64,000 nt of DNA from Cyclobacteriaceae bacterium (lineage in GTDB: Bacteria > Bacteroidota > Bacteroidia > Cytophagales > Cyclobacteriaceae). Below, piece after piece: positions 16,532-24,718 of the stretch. The position numbers and the translations under genes are program-made. Numbering within the stretch: the stretch's first letter is position 1; each line of letters opens with the position of its first letter. Location of the stretch: contig JANQSI010000010.1 in NCBI GenBank assembly GCA_028284125.1, positions 186,001 through 250,000 on the forward strand, in the 5' to 3' direction. The notes below the pieces were generated by a model. It was not told the DNA's origin. It saw only the letters and a program-made list of their open reading frames with translations, and did not search any database.

Positions 16532-16867
16532 ATGACAGATTATAAGCTTGGTCATTTTGAAGAAATCGTTTTGCTTACCGTGTGTGTGCTTCATGAAAAC
16601 GCCTATGGTGTCTCAATTAAAGATGAAATTGAATCCAGAATTAAGAAGGCAGTGAGTGTAGGAGCGTTGCAATCAGCGTTAAGGAGGATGGAAAAAAAAG
16701 GGTTTTTAGAATCTAAAGAAGGTGAAGAGACCAATGCGAGAGGAGGTAGGAGAAAGCGCTATTTCACGATTACTAATCATGGAAAGAAGGCACTTGAAGA
16801 AGCCAAAGATTTACGGATGGATCTATGGGAATCCATTCCTCAAGTAGTATTTGATCAAGTGTCATGA
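16532..16867 (+). CDS. PadR-family transcription regulator
   Basis: A 111-residue winged-helix regulator. The pattern LGHFEEIVLLTVCVLHENAYGVSIKDEIE, then GALQSALRRMEKKGFLES and GGRRKRYFTITNHGKKAL is that of short PadR proteins (subfamily 2). The start is the ATG giving MTDYKLGHFEE; an upstream TTG lies inside the direct repeat and is rejected. The stop overlaps the permease ATG by 4 bases, so the regulator is translated together with its probable target. Most PadR proteins are ligand-released repressors; the ligand is unknown. Confidence 0.9.
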   Translation: MTDYKLGHFEEIVLLTVCVLHENAYGVSIKDEIESRIKKAVSVGALQSALRRMEKKGFLESKEGEETNARGGRRKRYFTITNHGKKALEEAKDLRMDLWESIPQVVFDQVS

Positions 16868-19440
16868 AGAAGATTGGGGAATGGATATTATCATTTTTTT
16901 GTAACAAGGATTACTACAATGATATCAGGGGTGACTTGGAAGAACTTCATACAAGGAGAATAAAGGAAACTTCCAGGATATACGCCGATTTCAAATATTT
17001 GATTGCTGTGGTCATGCTTTTCCGCCTATCACTTATTAAACCTTTTAAGTTCCACTTTTTTCTAAACAGCTCTATGATTAATCAATATTTAAAGGCTTCT
17101 GCGAGAAACTTCTCTAGACACAAAGCGAATGCACTCATTAACATTTTTGGATTATCAGTAGCAGTAGCTGCTGCTATTCTTCTTTACGGCTATGTTCGTT
17201 TTGAGCTTTCTTATGACAAGGGGTATGATAATAAAGAACGTATTTATCGTGTTAACAATCATTCCAATTTCAGAGGTAGAGTTCGAACAGGAATAACAGG
17301 ATCAGGTCTTCTGGCTCCTACATTGGAAGGCGAGCTACCGGAAGTAGAACTTGCCGGAAGAAGACATCATTTTTCTCGTCCTGTGATACAATTCAAAGAA
17401 AAGAAGTTCAAACAGTCGTTAGCTTATTATGCAGATCCAAATCTTACCAAAATATTAGAATACAGCTATTTAATGGGTGATTCTGAATCTGCGTTGGATG
17501 CCCCGAATAGTGTCGTGTTAACAAAAACAACAGCGCTAAAAATATTTGAAAATGAATCGGATGCGATAGGCAAACAGCTCCTGGTTAATCAGGTTGCTAT
17601 GCAAGTGACTGGAGTAATTGAAGACATTCCAGCAAATAATCACTTCACTCCAAGTATGCTAGTCTCGATGAGCACAATGTCTGACATTAGTTGGGATCGT
17701 GTGGGAACGATTACTTACGTTTTGTTGAAAAATGGGATTGCAACTACACATATCGCAGACAAAATGAGCGAAATGGTTGAAAGGTTGGAATTAGGAGATC
17801 CGGATAATGGATTCTCGATATGGTTTGATCTTTACCCGATCACAGAGATTCATTTATCGAAGGATAAAAATCAGCACGGCAAGGGTAACATTAACATGTT
17901 GTATGCACTTTCAATGGTTGCTGTGTTTATTCTGCTAATTGCTTGTATCAATTACATGAACCTGGCAACTGCTAGATCCTCGCTAAGAGCTAAAGAAATA
18001 GGGGTTAGAAAGGTTGCAGGTGCAATAAGGAAACAAATTTCATTTCAGTTCCTTTTCGAATCGTTGTTCATTTCAACGTTATCAGTCGCTTTTGGCACTG
18101 TGATCGCGCTTGCGTTTCAAAATGGTTTTGTTCAATTAACAGGAGTTCCAGCTACTATCAATTTTTTTGATAAAGAAATATTCATCTTACTTATAGGGCT
18201 TGCAGTAGCGGTTGGAATAATTTCTGGTAGCTACCCTTCGGTGATTTTATCATCGTTTAAGCCTGTTTTGATTTTGAAAGGAACATATCCTACAATGGGC
18301 AGTCAATCATTGCGCAGGGTTCTTGTGGCATTCCAGTTTACCATTTCTATCATTTTGATTGTTTCGACCTTTATTGTTTATCAACAGATTGACTTTTTGT
18401 TGAATAAAGATTTGGGGTTCAACAAGGAGGCGGTTTACACAGTTGCGCTCGGGGATCCAGATACTAATGGAGTGCTTAAACAAAAATATTTGCAACACCC
18501 TAACATCAAAGGTGTGACTAGTACTAATCTAATGCCAGCAACTGGTGATTCCGGTGCCACCTTCACCATACAAAGTGAAGAAGGAGAGACTTTTCAAGAT
18601 AATGTAAGTATGGCCACAGTAGATAATGATTACTTCAGCCTGATGGACCTGGAATTAGTGCAAGGAGAGTTTCTTGACACGAGTTCAACAGGGTTGAATT
18701 TCATTATTGTGAATGAAACATTAGTTAATAAATATGGGTGGGAAGAGCCCATTGGGAAGTTCATTTCGATTCCGAGTGGTGATGAAGAAGGTTCAATGGA
18801 AAGATTTGTTATTCAGGGGGTTGTAAAGGACTTCAATATGCTGAGTTTGTATCAAGACGTTCAACCTTTTGCATTCTTCAAGAAGCCAAAATTTAATTGG
18901 GGTAGACAGTATCTCTTCCTTAAGCTTGATGGTAGGAATCTTTTGGAAACGATCACATACATTCAAGAACAGTTTGAGTTGTTTGACCAAAAAAGCATAT
19001 TTACCGGAAGCTTTTTGGATGCTCATCTTGAAAGTGTTTATCGAAAGGAACTAAAGACTGCACGTATTTTTCTTGTGTTTGCAGTGCTTACAATAACAAT
19101 AGCTTGCTTAGGACTTTTTGGATTGGCGACTTTTTCACTAGAGCGAAGAATTAAGGAGATCAGCATACGCAAAGTTTTAGGGGCAAATATTGGAAACATA
19201 GTCAAGCTTGCAACCACTGAGTTTGTAATTATCATTTTAATATCAGGCTTGATTGCAGCTCCTGTTGTATTCTACCTAATGGAAAAGTGGTTGGACGGTT
19301 TTAGTTATCATATTGATGTTACTTTAATGACCTTGATAAGTGGTGTGCTTGTTGCCTTGACCATTGCAATGCTAACAGTGAGTATTCAGACGATTAGAAC
19401 AGCAAGGACTAATCCGGCAAGGACATTGAAATACGAATGA
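16864..19440 (+). CDS. FtsX/MacB-type ABC permease with N-terminal permease prefix domain
   Basis: A 858-residue membrane protein. Residues 1-60 form a cytoplasmic prefix domain (DYYNDIRGDLEELHTRR) seen in PadR-linked permeases, then TM (about 93-115), a MacB-like periplasmic domain with YDKGYDNKERIYRVNNH, three TM helices (about 350-470), a second TM (485-510), a second periplasmic domain and a C-terminal FtsX triplet of TM helices containing SIRKVLGA. It is thus a fused double permease. MacB-type transporters move no substrate through the membrane but pull periplasmic material outward by mechanotransmission; no ATPase gene is adjacent, so the nucleotide-binding subunit must come from elsewhere. 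Co-translated with PadR. Confidence 0.9.
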   Translation: MKKIGEWILSFFCNKDYYNDIRGDLEELHTRRIKETSRIYADFKYLIAVVMLFRLSLIKPFKFHFFLNSSMINQYLKASARNFSRHKANALINIFGLSVAVAAAILLYGYVRFELSYDKGYDNKERIYRVNNHSNFRGRVRTGITGSGLLAPTLEGELPEVELAGRRHHFSRPVIQFKEKKFKQSLAYYADPNLTKILEYSYLMGDSESALDAPNSVVLTKTTALKIFENESDAIGKQLLVNQVAMQVTGVIEDIPANNHFTPSMLVSMSTMSDISWDRVGTITYVLLKNGIATTHIADKMSEMVERLELGDPDNGFSIWFDLYPITEIHLSKDKNQHGKGNINMLYALSMVAVFILLIACINYMNLATARSSLRAKEIGVRKVAGAIRKQISFQFLFESLFISTLSVAFGTVIALAFQNGFVQLTGVPATINFFDKEIFILLIGLAVAVGIISGSYPSVILSSFKPVLILKGTYPTMGSQSLRRVLVAFQFTISIILIVSTFIVYQQIDFLLNKDLGFNKEAVYTVALGDPDTNGVLKQKYLQHPNIKGVTSTNLMPATGDSGATFTIQSEEGETFQDNVSMATVDNDYFSLMDLELVQGEFLDTSSTGLNFIIVNETLVNKYGWEEPIGKFISIPSGDEEGSMERFVIQGVVKDFNMLSLYQDVQPFAFFKKPKFNWGRQYLFLKLDGRNLLETITYIQEQFELFDQKSIFTGSFLDAHLESVYRKELKTARIFLVFAVLTITIACLGLFGLATFSLERRIKEISIRKVLGANIGNIVKLATTEFVIIILISGLIAAPVVFYLMEKWLDGFSYHIDVTLMTLISGVLVALTIAMLTVSIQTIRTARTNPARTLKYE

Positions 19441-19456
19441 GATGGATGGATTGGAA

Positions 19457-20215
19457 TTATACAGTTAACAACTTCCTTTCCTTAAATTCTTCTCTGCGCA
19501 TGCGGTAAGCGTTCATGGCTGTTTTGCCCAATTTATTGGTGAGCTTGTGGTTTACCAAAGCGCCAGCAATTGCTCCAACACCTGGAATCAGTTGTAACAA
19601 TTTGGCTAAGTCGATGTAATCCCGATATTCGAGTTGAAACGTTCTCCAGTCAAACTCATGCAAATCACTAGGCAATTGCTCGCTTGTCTCTTGCCAATTT
19701 TCAAGTGTACGATAAACCTCGTTTCTTCTTTCCTGACTGGAAAATGTCAATTGAAAAATGTGAAGGATGTACACACGCTCTTTGTAGTCTTTCGTATCAA
19801 AACCGTATCGAGATGCTATTTCAAAAAGCATTTTCATTTTAAGCGTAAGCCAAAGTGGGAAATCAGCCAAGCTGAGTAGAATTCCTCCAAATCCTGTAGC
19901 TGCGCCTTCAACCGCTGCAGAGGAAGAGTAGAAATTGATACGTTCTTTCACATCATTTTCAATTTCCTCGATGGACTTTTGATCCTTACGAGTGAGCGTT
20001 GTGAATTCAGCACCAAACAATACTGTACGTGTAATTTCCTTAATAGCCTTAGTGATTACAACGTGTACTTTTTCAGGGATGATCTTGTTGATTTTCTTCT
20101 GAACCTTTTTAGTCGTTCGATTAATGAACGTTGGTTTTTTACTCATGGCCAACTGCCACTTCAGAAGCTCATAGCTGCTAAGTTCATGATATATGGATGA
20201 ATAATCTGACCCCAT
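19457..20215 (-). CDS. EcsC-family protein
   Basis: 252 residues with the EcsC core: a basic N-terminal half (KKVQKKINKIIPEKVHVVITKAIKE), AAVEGAATGFGGILLSLADFPLWLTLKMKMLFEIASRYGF in the middle and LLQLIPGVGAIAGALVNHKLTNKLGKTAMNAYRMR near the end. These Gly-rich hydrophobic segments suggest membrane association. In Bacillus, EcsC is encoded with the EcsAB transporter that affects secretion and competence, but its own role is unknown. Here it stands alone, convergent with the permease operon (16 bp between stops). Confidence 0.85.
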   Translation of the reverse strand: MGSDYSSIYHELSSYELLKWQLAMSKKPTFINRTTKKVQKKINKIIPEKVHVVITKAIKEITRTVLFGAEFTTLTRKDQKSIEEIENDVKERINFYSSSAAVEGAATGFGGILLSLADFPLWLTLKMKMLFEIASRYGFDTKDYKERVYILHIFQLTFSSQERRNEVYRTLENWQETSEQLPSDLHEFDWRTFQLEYRDYIDLAKLLQLIPGVGAIAGALVNHKLTNKLGKTAMNAYRMRREEFKERKLLTV

Positions 20216-20267
20216 TTTTAATATAGGACAGTCTCTTTCAGTAAGAAGTTACTATTTCTGGAAAAAG

Positions 20268-20302
20268 GATTAAAACAAAAACGTAGAAGATTATCCTTCT
20301 AC
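20268..20302 (-). terminator. terminator overlapping the end of the 53-aa membrane protein gene
   Basis: GTAGAAG (20283-20289) and CTTCTAC (20296-20302) form a 7-base stem; on the reverse strand it is followed by GTTTTTGTTTT. The stop codon of the small gene lies in the loop. Confidence 0.6.
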
Positions 20303-20452
20303 AGGTTTCATTCTATTAAACGCCATCACCCAAAAAGTGATTTCAAGGACTATTCCTCCAAAAATGAATGCTCCAACTCCTTGGGTGAAACCGAAAGTAT
20401 AACAAACCAGTGCTCCAAGAAGGATTGCGGAAATTGCTAGAAGTCGTTTCAT
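20291..20452 (-). CDS. small membrane protein (53 aa)
   Basis: Found by reading the reverse strand: MKRLLAISAILLGALVCYTF, then a Gly/Phe-rich link, then a second hydrophobic segment (AFIFGGIVLEITFWVMAF) and a short basic tail ending KPVEG. Two membrane helices of proper length, a positive start and positive C-terminal residues make a plausible small inner-membrane protein. A terminator hairpin overlaps its end, which supports a real transcription unit. No family is recognised; proteins of this size and pattern occur widely in Bacteroidota as unnamed products. Confidence 0.65.
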   Translation of the reverse strand: MKRLLAISAILLGALVCYTFGFTQGVGAFIFGGIVLEITFWVMAFNRMKPVEG

Positions 20453-20587
20453 TAGTCTTTTTATTTGGATATATCAACGTAGGTTTCATGAGTTTAGTTG
20501 AATCGTCTATTAAAATCTTTTTGTTGATTCGGGTTACTTCCACAACTTCACTTTAATGATTAGGCTGACAGTTACAACCAAGTGATC

Positions 20588-20595
20588 TAGTTTTG
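20588..20595 (+). promoter_or_regulatory. -7 promoter box of the DUF5678-like gene
   Basis: TAGTTTTG is a full match to the Bacteroidota -7 consensus TAnnTTTG and lies 34 bases before the ATG, the usual distance. No clean TTTG is found 19-21 bases upstream. Confidence 0.45.
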
Positions 20596-20629
20596 TGTAT
20601 ACATAAGTGAGTGAATTGAATTAATCATC

Positions 20630-20833
20630 ATGGGAGAGTTATTGGATAAGCAATACAAATTCTTCATGGAAAATAAAGCCAAACTGCTAGAGAAATACGA
20701 AGGCAGGTTTGTGGCCATTCATGATGAGGAAGTAGTGGGCTCGTTCGAATCTGAGCGTGATGCATATGTTTATTGTATTACCCATTTCAAGATGGGCACT
20801 TTCTTTACGCAGCAAGTGCTTGCCGATTCCTAA
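20630..20833 (+). CDS. DUF5678-like small protein
   Basis: A 67-residue soluble protein. The core LLEKYEGRFVAIHDEEVVGSFESERDAYVYC fits DUF5678, a short family in which a W/FVAI...EVVG hairpin is followed by a helix. Its role is unknown. The family is scattered among bacteria and archaea and often sits beside aspartyl-protease-like or stress genes; here it stands alone. A matching -7 promoter box lies upstream. Confidence 0.7.
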   Translation: MGELLDKQYKFFMENKAKLLEKYEGRFVAIHDEEVVGSFESERDAYVYCITHFKMGTFFTQQVLADS

Positions 20834-20837
20834 TTCT

Positions 20838-20981
20838 TCAATCACCAGCCAATTTCCTACATAGAAAATTAACACCCCCTAAGATCAATAGGAGGATTAT
20901 CACTGGTGAGAAAACTACTATGATAGGAGCGGCAGAAGATGCAAGTAGAAGAAACAACACAAATTCTTGGTATCGCGCCAT
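20838..20981 (-). CDS. small membrane protein (47 aa)
   Basis: Reverse-strand frame of 47 residues: a short MARYQEF start, one long hydrophobic run from about residue 7 to 40 (enough for two helices with the break ASSAAPIIV), and a basic end CRKLAGD. Nothing else fills this 380-bp stretch between the DUF5678-like and DoxX genes. Length and composition make a small inner-membrane protein likely, but there is no family match and no clear promoter, so I hold it with moderate confidence. Its stop is 5 bp from the stop of the convergent DUF5678-like gene. Confidence 0.5.
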   Translation of the reverse strand: MARYQEFVLFLLLASSAAPIIVVFSPVIILLLILGGVNFLCRKLAGD

Positions 20982-21216
20982 TTTTAGATTCTTTAACTGC
21001 GTTAAAGTGTTTCAATTGATTTAACTATCCTATGACAATGATCAATATTGGGGATGATAATTCTTGTCATGACTTCCTTGCGCTTCTGTGACGAGACTTT
21101 TTGGTGATGTTCGGAGTGTAAACCCACCCGAATTAATAACAAGCCTCTCATCAATCATTCTTTTGGTACGTTTTTGTAATTATCTACATTGTTTGATCTA
21201 TCAAAAAACTGATCTA

Positions 21217-21669
21217 ATGAAATCGTTGAAAACATTGATATCAACAAATGATGACTGGGGACCACTTATTGCGAGGGTATTTCTTGGTTTGGTCATCTTT
21301 CCTCACGGAGCACAGAAGATACTTGGAATCTGGGGTGGTCACGGCCTTCAGGCCATGATGGATTCCTTTCAACAGTGGTTTGGGATTCATCCGATCGTTT
21401 CAGCTTTGGTTGCTTTTGCTGAATTCTTTGGCGCACTTGCTTTGATTTTGGGATTTTTGGGTCGATTTACGGCTTGCTCTATTGTCATGGTGATGTTGGG
21501 CGCGATTTACTATGTAGTGAATGGTTTCTTTTTTATGAACTGGTATTCACAGCAAAGAGGAGAGGGCTTTGAGTTTCATTTGCTTGCAATTGGGCTGGCA
21601 TTGGTAGTGATCGCAAAAGGGAGTGGTAAGTATTCCGTTGATAGGTGGCTGCAAGCAAAGTGGAAGTAG
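21217..21669 (+). CDS. DoxX-family membrane protein
   Basis: 150 residues with four membrane helices and the DoxX hallmarks: LIARVFLGLVIFPHGAQKILG near the start, AFAEFFGALALILGFLGRFTA in the middle and an HLLAIGLALVVIAKGSGKYSVDR end. The start is the ATG giving MKSLKTLISTNDD; the longer frame upstream is not protein-like. DoxX proteins are linked to membrane redox or detoxification complexes but the biochemical role of most is unknown. It converges on the T9SS cargo gene (5 bp between stops). Confidence 0.88.
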   Translation: MKSLKTLISTNDDWGPLIARVFLGLVIFPHGAQKILGIWGGHGLQAMMDSFQQWFGIHPIVSALVAFAEFFGALALILGFLGRFTACSIVMVMLGAIYYVVNGFFFMNWYSQQRGEGFEFHLLAIGLALVVIAKGSGKYSVDRWLQAKWK

Positions 21670-21674
21670 GTTAT

Positions 21675-24524
21675 CTATCTGAAGCTTATTTTCTCTGAAT
21701 AAATCTCGCCATCTTTTGTTATCAGGTTCAATAGGACAATGGAAGCACCTTTTGTTCTTTCTGAGTCTAACGGTAGACGTAAAAGACCAGGTGTTGCATT
21801 TTCACTTTCAAGCCTAGCAATTACTTGCCCAGACAAATCAACCAATTCCAGAGTATATGGATCTCCTGGGTTGACTAATTTTTGGAAGTCTATGTTTATA
21901 TATACTTCATCTGACTCGACAGGATTTGGATAGACACTTAGTTTCTTTTCACTAGCATTGTTAAGATCCAATCTTACTATAGATGAATAATCAAACCCAC
22001 CATCAAAATCAACTTGCTTGATACGATAGAAGCAATAAGGATAAGTGGGATTATGATCTACGTATTCGTAATGAAGAGCTGCCGAACTGTTTCCTGCTCC
22101 ATCAACTTGACCAATTGTTTCAAACTCGATTCCATTTGATGATCTTTCTATTTGGAAGTAATCGTTGTTCAGTTCAGTAGCAGTAGACCATTTGAGATGG
22201 GCTTTCCCATCTTTTTCATTTGCTTGGAAAGAGAGCCATTCGACAGGGAGGACAGTTGGATCGCTTGAGCCAAGCGAAAATAAAGTGTTCAATGAAGGAT
22301 GTGCTATAGCAGACTGATTTAAAGTCAGGTTGGATGTAACATAACCATCAATCCCAGAGCCTTCCATTGCTTGATCACTCAGGCTGTTTTGGAGATCTAC
22401 CCATGGACCACCACCTGTGGCAGCAACAAGAAGGTCTGAATGACTATAAGGCTGACTTCCTATTTGACTCACTGCATCATCTGTCCAGTGCAAGGTTACT
22501 TGAATGTTTTCATCTGATCCTCCATTTGCAATTTCTTGTATAAGCCAATATTCTAAAGTGCTGACTTTAGCTATGGTATTTAGGTCAATACTTCCAAAAA
22601 CATCTCTATAGTCTCCAACAAAATGTTGAACTTTAAACTCATCTGTTGATTGACCTAAACCAGAAATAGTTACAGCGCCTCTACGGCCATCGCCAACGGG
22701 AAAGTAGCCCGCTGTTCCTCGGCGAATTAGTGGTCCATTGATAAAACCATTAGTAGTTGTTATTGTGCCACCTGAAGCTACAGTTAAATCAACTGAGGCT
22801 TGATTAAATAGGACGCAGTTGTTAAGCGTAAGGTCTCCATCTATATCAAGACTTCCCACTCCATTAAGATCCGTGACAGTCACTTCACCAGTTGTATTAA
22901 AAGTATTATTGAGTGTCAGATTTCCAAGGCTTCCTATTTCAGCATCGATAGATTGTTGGGCAGTTCCTGTTAATTCCAGTGTAGATGCTGGAAAAGCGGT
23001 GAGTGGGTCAACTCCTGGAGTGAAAGAAAAATTACCTGAGAGAGCAAGAAGACTACCATTTCCAAGTGTAAGTAGACAGTATCGTTGTAAGTCGATAATT
23101 TCAAAAGTCAGGTCATTGGAAACTAATTGGGATCCATTGTCAATTTGAATTTTTGTCTTGTTTCCTGTCGTACCACCATTGTCGTTAACATCAAACATAA
23201 TGTTTTGTTGAACGCTAACAATACTACTTGAACCAGTTATATGAAAAATGAAATCTTCGGATAGGTCATCAGCTTGGTTCATTGTTAAATTAAAATTTCC
23301 CCCAACTGTAAGATCTGATCCATTTAAGACCCATAACGAATCTGTTCCAGCATCATTTGTCAAATTGTCAAACATTGTAGTAGTGATGTTATTATTGATG
23401 GTAAGTGACGCTGATGTATTCTGACTTTGAAGTATGCTTCCTACTTTGACGATGGTTCTACTACTTGAGTTATCATTTTGGCTAATAATAGTCATGTTTT
23501 GAGCCTCAAGTGTCCCATTTTGCAGATCAAACTTTGCTTTTTCGGAGTTGCTTTTATTGGTATGGGTAATGATTATATCACCATCTACAATAGCGTTTCC
23601 TAAACTACTTTGACGATATCGAACACCTCCTGAAGCACTGTTACCAGTTCCAGTACTTATAAGTTCAATACTACCATCGATATTCCAATTGGATGCATCA
23701 GTTTCCCCTTGACGACCATTATTAATCTGCGCATTCCCATTTCCACCTACATAGTTAAGTTGTAGATTTCCACCTGAACCCATGTCTTGGACAATATTTA
23801 CTGTTGAATTTGCTCTTGTTTCCAATGTAGCACTTCCAGTTGAGGTATTATCTACTCCTTGTTGATTGATAACAATATTTTTGGCTGTAAGAGTTGCTGA
23901 ATTATCTACCACAAAGGTTAGGTTTCTTATGACTCCACTTGAACCTTGATAATTCAATTCTAGGGAACCTTTTGGAATATTAACTGTGCTCATATCTTGA
24001 ACTCGGACCTCATCATTTCTTTCGTCATCTGCCTGTATATAGTTAATTATGAGGTTGCCATTGGAGATTGTCAGATTTGCTCCAGAATAATTTCCTGACA
24101 TTAAGATTCGTTGGATTTCTCCAGACAGAGTTGATATGTTTTTGGTAAATACCAGATCACCTTGATTTATCTGAAGAGAACCGCCATCTTGTATAATTAG
24201 AAAGCAAGACGTATTGTCTGTGGTGCAATTCATGTGAACTGCTATACTTGTGGCACCTGTTTTTGTGACTGTCAACGTATGTGAACCGATATTTAAATCA
24301 TTTTTCTCTATGGTTAATCTGTCAATGGTTTCATTTTGAGTTAGAGTTACGTCATGTTCTATTACGGCATAATCTGTAGCCGATGGACTTCCTGGTTGGT
24401 CCCAAATGGGATCATTCCAATTTCCACTTGAAGTCGTCCTGAAAGTCGTTTGCCCCGCACTCTCCAATGAACTCAAGAACAGTAAAACCAATAATAAACA
24501 CCAAAAAATGGCTTTCGCTTTCAT
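21675..24524 (-). CDS. large secreted T9SS cargo protein with Por sorting domain
   Basis: About 949 residues. A signal peptide (MKAKAIFWCLLLVLLFLSSLESAGQ) precedes a GNWNDPIWDQPGSP opening, which is the usual first strand of Bacteroidota surface beta-helix proteins, then some 500 residues of short Asn/Thr/Ile-rich repeats (LTI.N..L, LTLNN patterns) that look like a right-handed beta helix. A fibronectin-like piece (VEWLSFQANEKDGKAHLKWSTATELNNDYFQIERS) is followed by the C-terminal type IX sorting domain (LSVYPNPVESDEVYI ... EKISFR). It should be exported by Sec and then placed on the surface or released by T9SS. Ligand unknown; adhesion is a guess. The ATG of MKAKAIF is preferred to one eight codons upstream. 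Confidence 0.88.
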   Translation of the reverse strand: MKAKAIFWCLLLVLLFLSSLESAGQTTFRTTSSGNWNDPIWDQPGSPSATDYAVIEHDVTLTQNETIDRLTIEKNDLNIGSHTLTVTKTGATSIAVHMNCTTDNTSCFLIIQDGGSLQINQGDLVFTKNISTLSGEIQRILMSGNYSGANLTISNGNLIINYIQADDERNDEVRVQDMSTVNIPKGSLELNYQGSSGVIRNLTFVVDNSATLTAKNIVINQQGVDNTSTGSATLETRANSTVNIVQDMGSGGNLQLNYVGGNGNAQINNGRQGETDASNWNIDGSIELISTGTGNSASGGVRYRQSSLGNAIVDGDIIITHTNKSNSEKAKFDLQNGTLEAQNMTIISQNDNSSSRTIVKVGSILQSQNTSASLTINNNITTTMFDNLTNDAGTDSLWVLNGSDLTVGGNFNLTMNQADDLSEDFIFHITGSSSIVSVQQNIMFDVNDNGGTTGNKTKIQIDNGSQLVSNDLTFEIIDLQRYCLLTLGNGSLLALSGNFSFTPGVDPLTAFPASTLELTGTAQQSIDAEIGSLGNLTLNNTFNTTGEVTVTDLNGVGSLDIDGDLTLNNCVLFNQASVDLTVASGGTITTTNGFINGPLIRRGTAGYFPVGDGRRGAVTISGLGQSTDEFKVQHFVGDYRDVFGSIDLNTIAKVSTLEYWLIQEIANGGSDENIQVTLHWTDDAVSQIGSQPYSHSDLLVAATGGGPWVDLQNSLSDQAMEGSGIDGYVTSNLTLNQSAIAHPSLNTLFSLGSSDPTVLPVEWLSFQANEKDGKAHLKWSTATELNNDYFQIERSSNGIEFETIGQVDGAGNSSAALHYEYVDHNPTYPYCFYRIKQVDFDGGFDYSSIVRLDLNNASEKKLSVYPNPVESDEVYINIDFQKLVNPGDPYTLELVDLSGQVIARLESENATPGLLRLPLDSERTKGASIVLLNLITKDGEIYSEKISFR

Positions 24525-24653
24525 ATCCAAATCCTGCTTGATTTGCATGTTTCAAATCTCTAGGAATGCTGGATGATTGAAATTGATATGATTGATACAA
24601 AAAGTTTACAGAATGGATGTTTTGGAAGGGATATTTTATTTGATCAAAAGCTG

Positions 24654-24711
24654 TGTATACTTTCGGTATACAGTTTGCAATATTGCAGAATTGAATCAAT
24701 CAAATTGATTG
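24654..24711. promoter_or_regulatory. two palindromes in the divergent promoter region
   Basis: TGTATAC and GTATACA (24654-24672, 5-base loop) and, 25 bp further, CAATCAA and TTGATTG around one A (24697-24711), which ends 7 bases before the hydrolase ATG. Both are symmetrical sites of the size bound by dimeric regulators. No regulator gene is adjacent. Confidence 0.4.
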
Positions 24712-24718
24712 GACGTTA

